This document shows positions 62,056-64,000 of a stretch of 64,000 bases of DNA, piece by piece. This DNA comes from Lepturacanthus savala (Eukaryota; Chordata; Actinopteri; Scombriformes; Trichiuridae): the NCBI GenBank assembly GCA_030544235.1, contig CM060477.1, positions 6,034,934 to 6,098,933 on the forward strand. Direction: 5' to 3'. Position 1 is the stretch's first letter, and every line of letters begins with the position of its first letter. The position numbers and the translations under genes are program-made. The notes beneath the pieces were generated by a model, which made no database searches, was not told where the DNA came from, and was given only the letters and a program-made list of their open reading frames with translations.

Positions 62056-64000
62056 TGTCTTGACTTATTTCTGGATGTTTTTTTTCCCCATTTCCTTCTA
62101 TATAAAACTAATAAAAATGTTTCTAAGTCTCTATGTTTTTGACCATATATCAAAACCATTCATTTTTATTTACAAACTTTTCTTTGATATTCTTTTGAAT
62201 GCAGATCCACATTGTAAGAGCCGTCCCTGGAAGTAACCAAAGCTCTAAACATACAAATACATCCATTGCCATTGCCATGTTATACAATTCTTCCAAAACA
62301 GTCTTGAGGGAGACCATAAAAATAGCTTTTAGATCTGAGGATTGCAACTGCTTGAATGTATAAAAGAGGACTGTTGGGAAAGGAAATCTACACATCAACA
62401 AGCACTGCACAAACAAAAGACGTGGACAGTGACCGCACCGAATCAAATGAAAGCACATGAAATTAATGTTCTCTTCCCAGCAGTTTTATAATGCCGGCAG
62501 TTGAGTTTGCACATATTAACTGCAACAACTACACAAAGGTAAAGTACAGCGAGAGGATTCTGGATGCAGAGATAAAATACTTCACAAGCAAAGAGAATTC
62601 AATTACTTGGCTGAATGCATACGCAAAGTTAATGAGCGAAAACCATCGAAGATGCAACACCGCACAAAATCACATCATTTCCAGCACATTTCCAAACCTG
62701 ATAATAGGGTATGTATTCATGAGAAATGACAAAAAATGTATCGTAAACCACAAGATGAGGAAAAAGAAAAAGAGGGGGAAGACGGAATTCATTAGAATCT
62801 GTGGCTCTTTAATAGTGTTGTCTTGGTTAATTGCTTTTCAAAAAAAGACAGCACATGTTCACTTTGTATAAGAGTCATCAGCGGGTCATCAGGCCTCAAG
62901 GCCGGTCAACATCCAGTCACGGCCTCAGATGTCCTACTACTGCATCAGTGTAACATGGACGTCTGATCTGTATCCAAGCTCCAGATGGTCATGTTAAGTT
63001 ATGCCGGGGCAGGAGCCCTCGGCCCCACATGTGACTGTTGTCTTAAGGGTTTGTGATTTATCTGGCACTATGATAGAGTGCTAACAAAGGAGGCGGCTGG
63101 TAAAAAAAAAAGAGAAATACAAAGTAGTGAGCTGGTATTAAGACCTTGTGATTTATACAGCGACTGGACCAACACACTCAAGTCAGATGGTGTGCGATTG
63201 CAGTGATAAGAACTTCAGCGTGATGGAGTCCTCTCAGACATGTATTATACACTCGTGGGGAAAACGCTCTACCTGCTTTGAATCAATAAGCAAAAATATT
63301 TGTTTGTTCTTTTCATTTTTTTTCTCTTTTTTTTCCAATTACCCTGTGGCTCCTTGTTGACAGGCATGCAATTTCAGTTGGTGTAATGAGACTACAACAG
63401 GGAAACAGTATCACGTCATGTTTAGTATTCGCACCGTGCTGTTTAAGTAGGTGGAGCTGCACAAGCAAGACAGAAAAGCAAAGAAATCAGTCATTTAATA
63501 ATACATAAATTGCACTACATATTATTAAAAAGAAAAAAAAACAGCATCTGTGCTTTGGAAATAGTGAAAAATAAAATTTAATTATCCATGAGGTTGACAC
63601 ATATCAGGTTAAAAGTAACCTAAACATACTGGTTGCAGATTCTAAAGCACAGTGAAAAAGAAGCAGCATCATATGCAATAAAAAAGAAAAGCAGATAAGC
63701 AGATCAGGTTTGGTCTAAAGCTGCATTGGAGTGATTGTATCTATTACTAAATCTGCAATTTTCAAATTTATTTCTCGGAACATACTCATGCAATCATCCT
63801 TTTATACATACACAGCTTTAAAGTGAAGAGCGTCACATTTATAATTTAGTGGGTAATTGATGAGCTTTTGTCTAAAGAGGTTTATTAAGATATATGACAT
63901 GGCTGTATTTCACACTCAGTGAGAAGGTGTGGAATCTTCTAGAATAACCTTTGGGAAAGAGTGGTCTACCACAAGTGGTCTGCAAGTGACCCCAAGTGAT

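Larger units (their letters stand above)
55575..64000 (-). other. syndig1l: syndig1l upstream intron (runs off the window)
   Basis: No further SYNDIG1-type coding exon could be found on the - strand in this 8.4 kb, so the stretch is read as intron. It contains the 'GGCAAGTTTATTTG' repeat at 58164..58240, an AAAT microsatellite (58720..58748), a TTTA run near 59919..59934, a GT microsatellite (61974..62002) and a repeat end near 62050. A + strand open frame at 62491..62871 has no protein features. The rest is AT-rich with nothing recognised. Confidence 0.5.

Noticed and set aside
62491..62871. 126-codon + strand open frame
   Set aside because: AT-rich, lysine-rich, no domain, inside the presumed syndig1l intron on the opposite strand. 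The length is compatible with chance in a 64 kb window.

Overview
The window is nuclear DNA from a teleost (ray-finned) fish. It has sparse spliced genes with GT-AG introns, long AT-rich non-coding stretches, microsatellites, and many decayed copies of repeat families that are common in fish genomes. There are no operons, ribosome binding sites, tRNA or rRNA genes, CRISPR arrays or bacterial mobile elements.

Two protein genes can be supported and they converge. On the + strand at the left is vrtn (vertnin). It has a probable 5' exon ending at 1806, coding exons 2434..2745 and 2870..4639 (693 residues), and a 3'UTR ending near a poly(A) signal at 5781. On the - strand at the right is the C-terminal half of a SYNDIG1-family gene, most likely syndig1l: an exon at 55437..55574 and the last coding exon at 45208..45366, separated by a 10 kb intron. 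Its N-terminal coding exon is not visible and probably lies beyond base 64000. A convergent VRTN-SYNDIG1L pair is also the arrangement I recall from human chromosome 14, so the block looks like conserved vertebrate synteny. Vertnin is a nuclear DNA-binding factor linked to somite and vertebra number. SYNDIG1-family proteins are neuronal membrane proteins. The two are neighbours and show no sign of acting together.

The 39 kb between the genes (5.8-45.2 kb) holds no intact gene. It contains decayed transposons: a hAT transposase relic on the - strand at 32.3-33.1 kb, hAT-type and other short inverted-repeat elements at 13.7, 36.5-37.3 and 40.0 kb, and older dispersed repeats. It also contains several unique-looking stretches that could be cis-regulatory. 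The most unusual item there is a pair of homologous non-coding segments about 5 kb apart in the same orientation (28510..28775 and 33361..33740). The large syndig1l introns carry a deleted Tc1-like element with intact-looking ends and TA duplications (46168..46587), a cluster of nested repeats at 48.6-50.1 kb, and two nearly identical copies of a dispersed repeat at 52.06 and 58.16 kb.

The best protein-level observations are in vertnin. Its N-terminal half looks like an OTU cysteine-protease fold whose nucleophile position is methionine. Its C-terminal half is built from about five repeats of a helix-turn-helix-like module with a Y-x-W-[KR] signature. I did not find a wholly new multi-gene system in this window.
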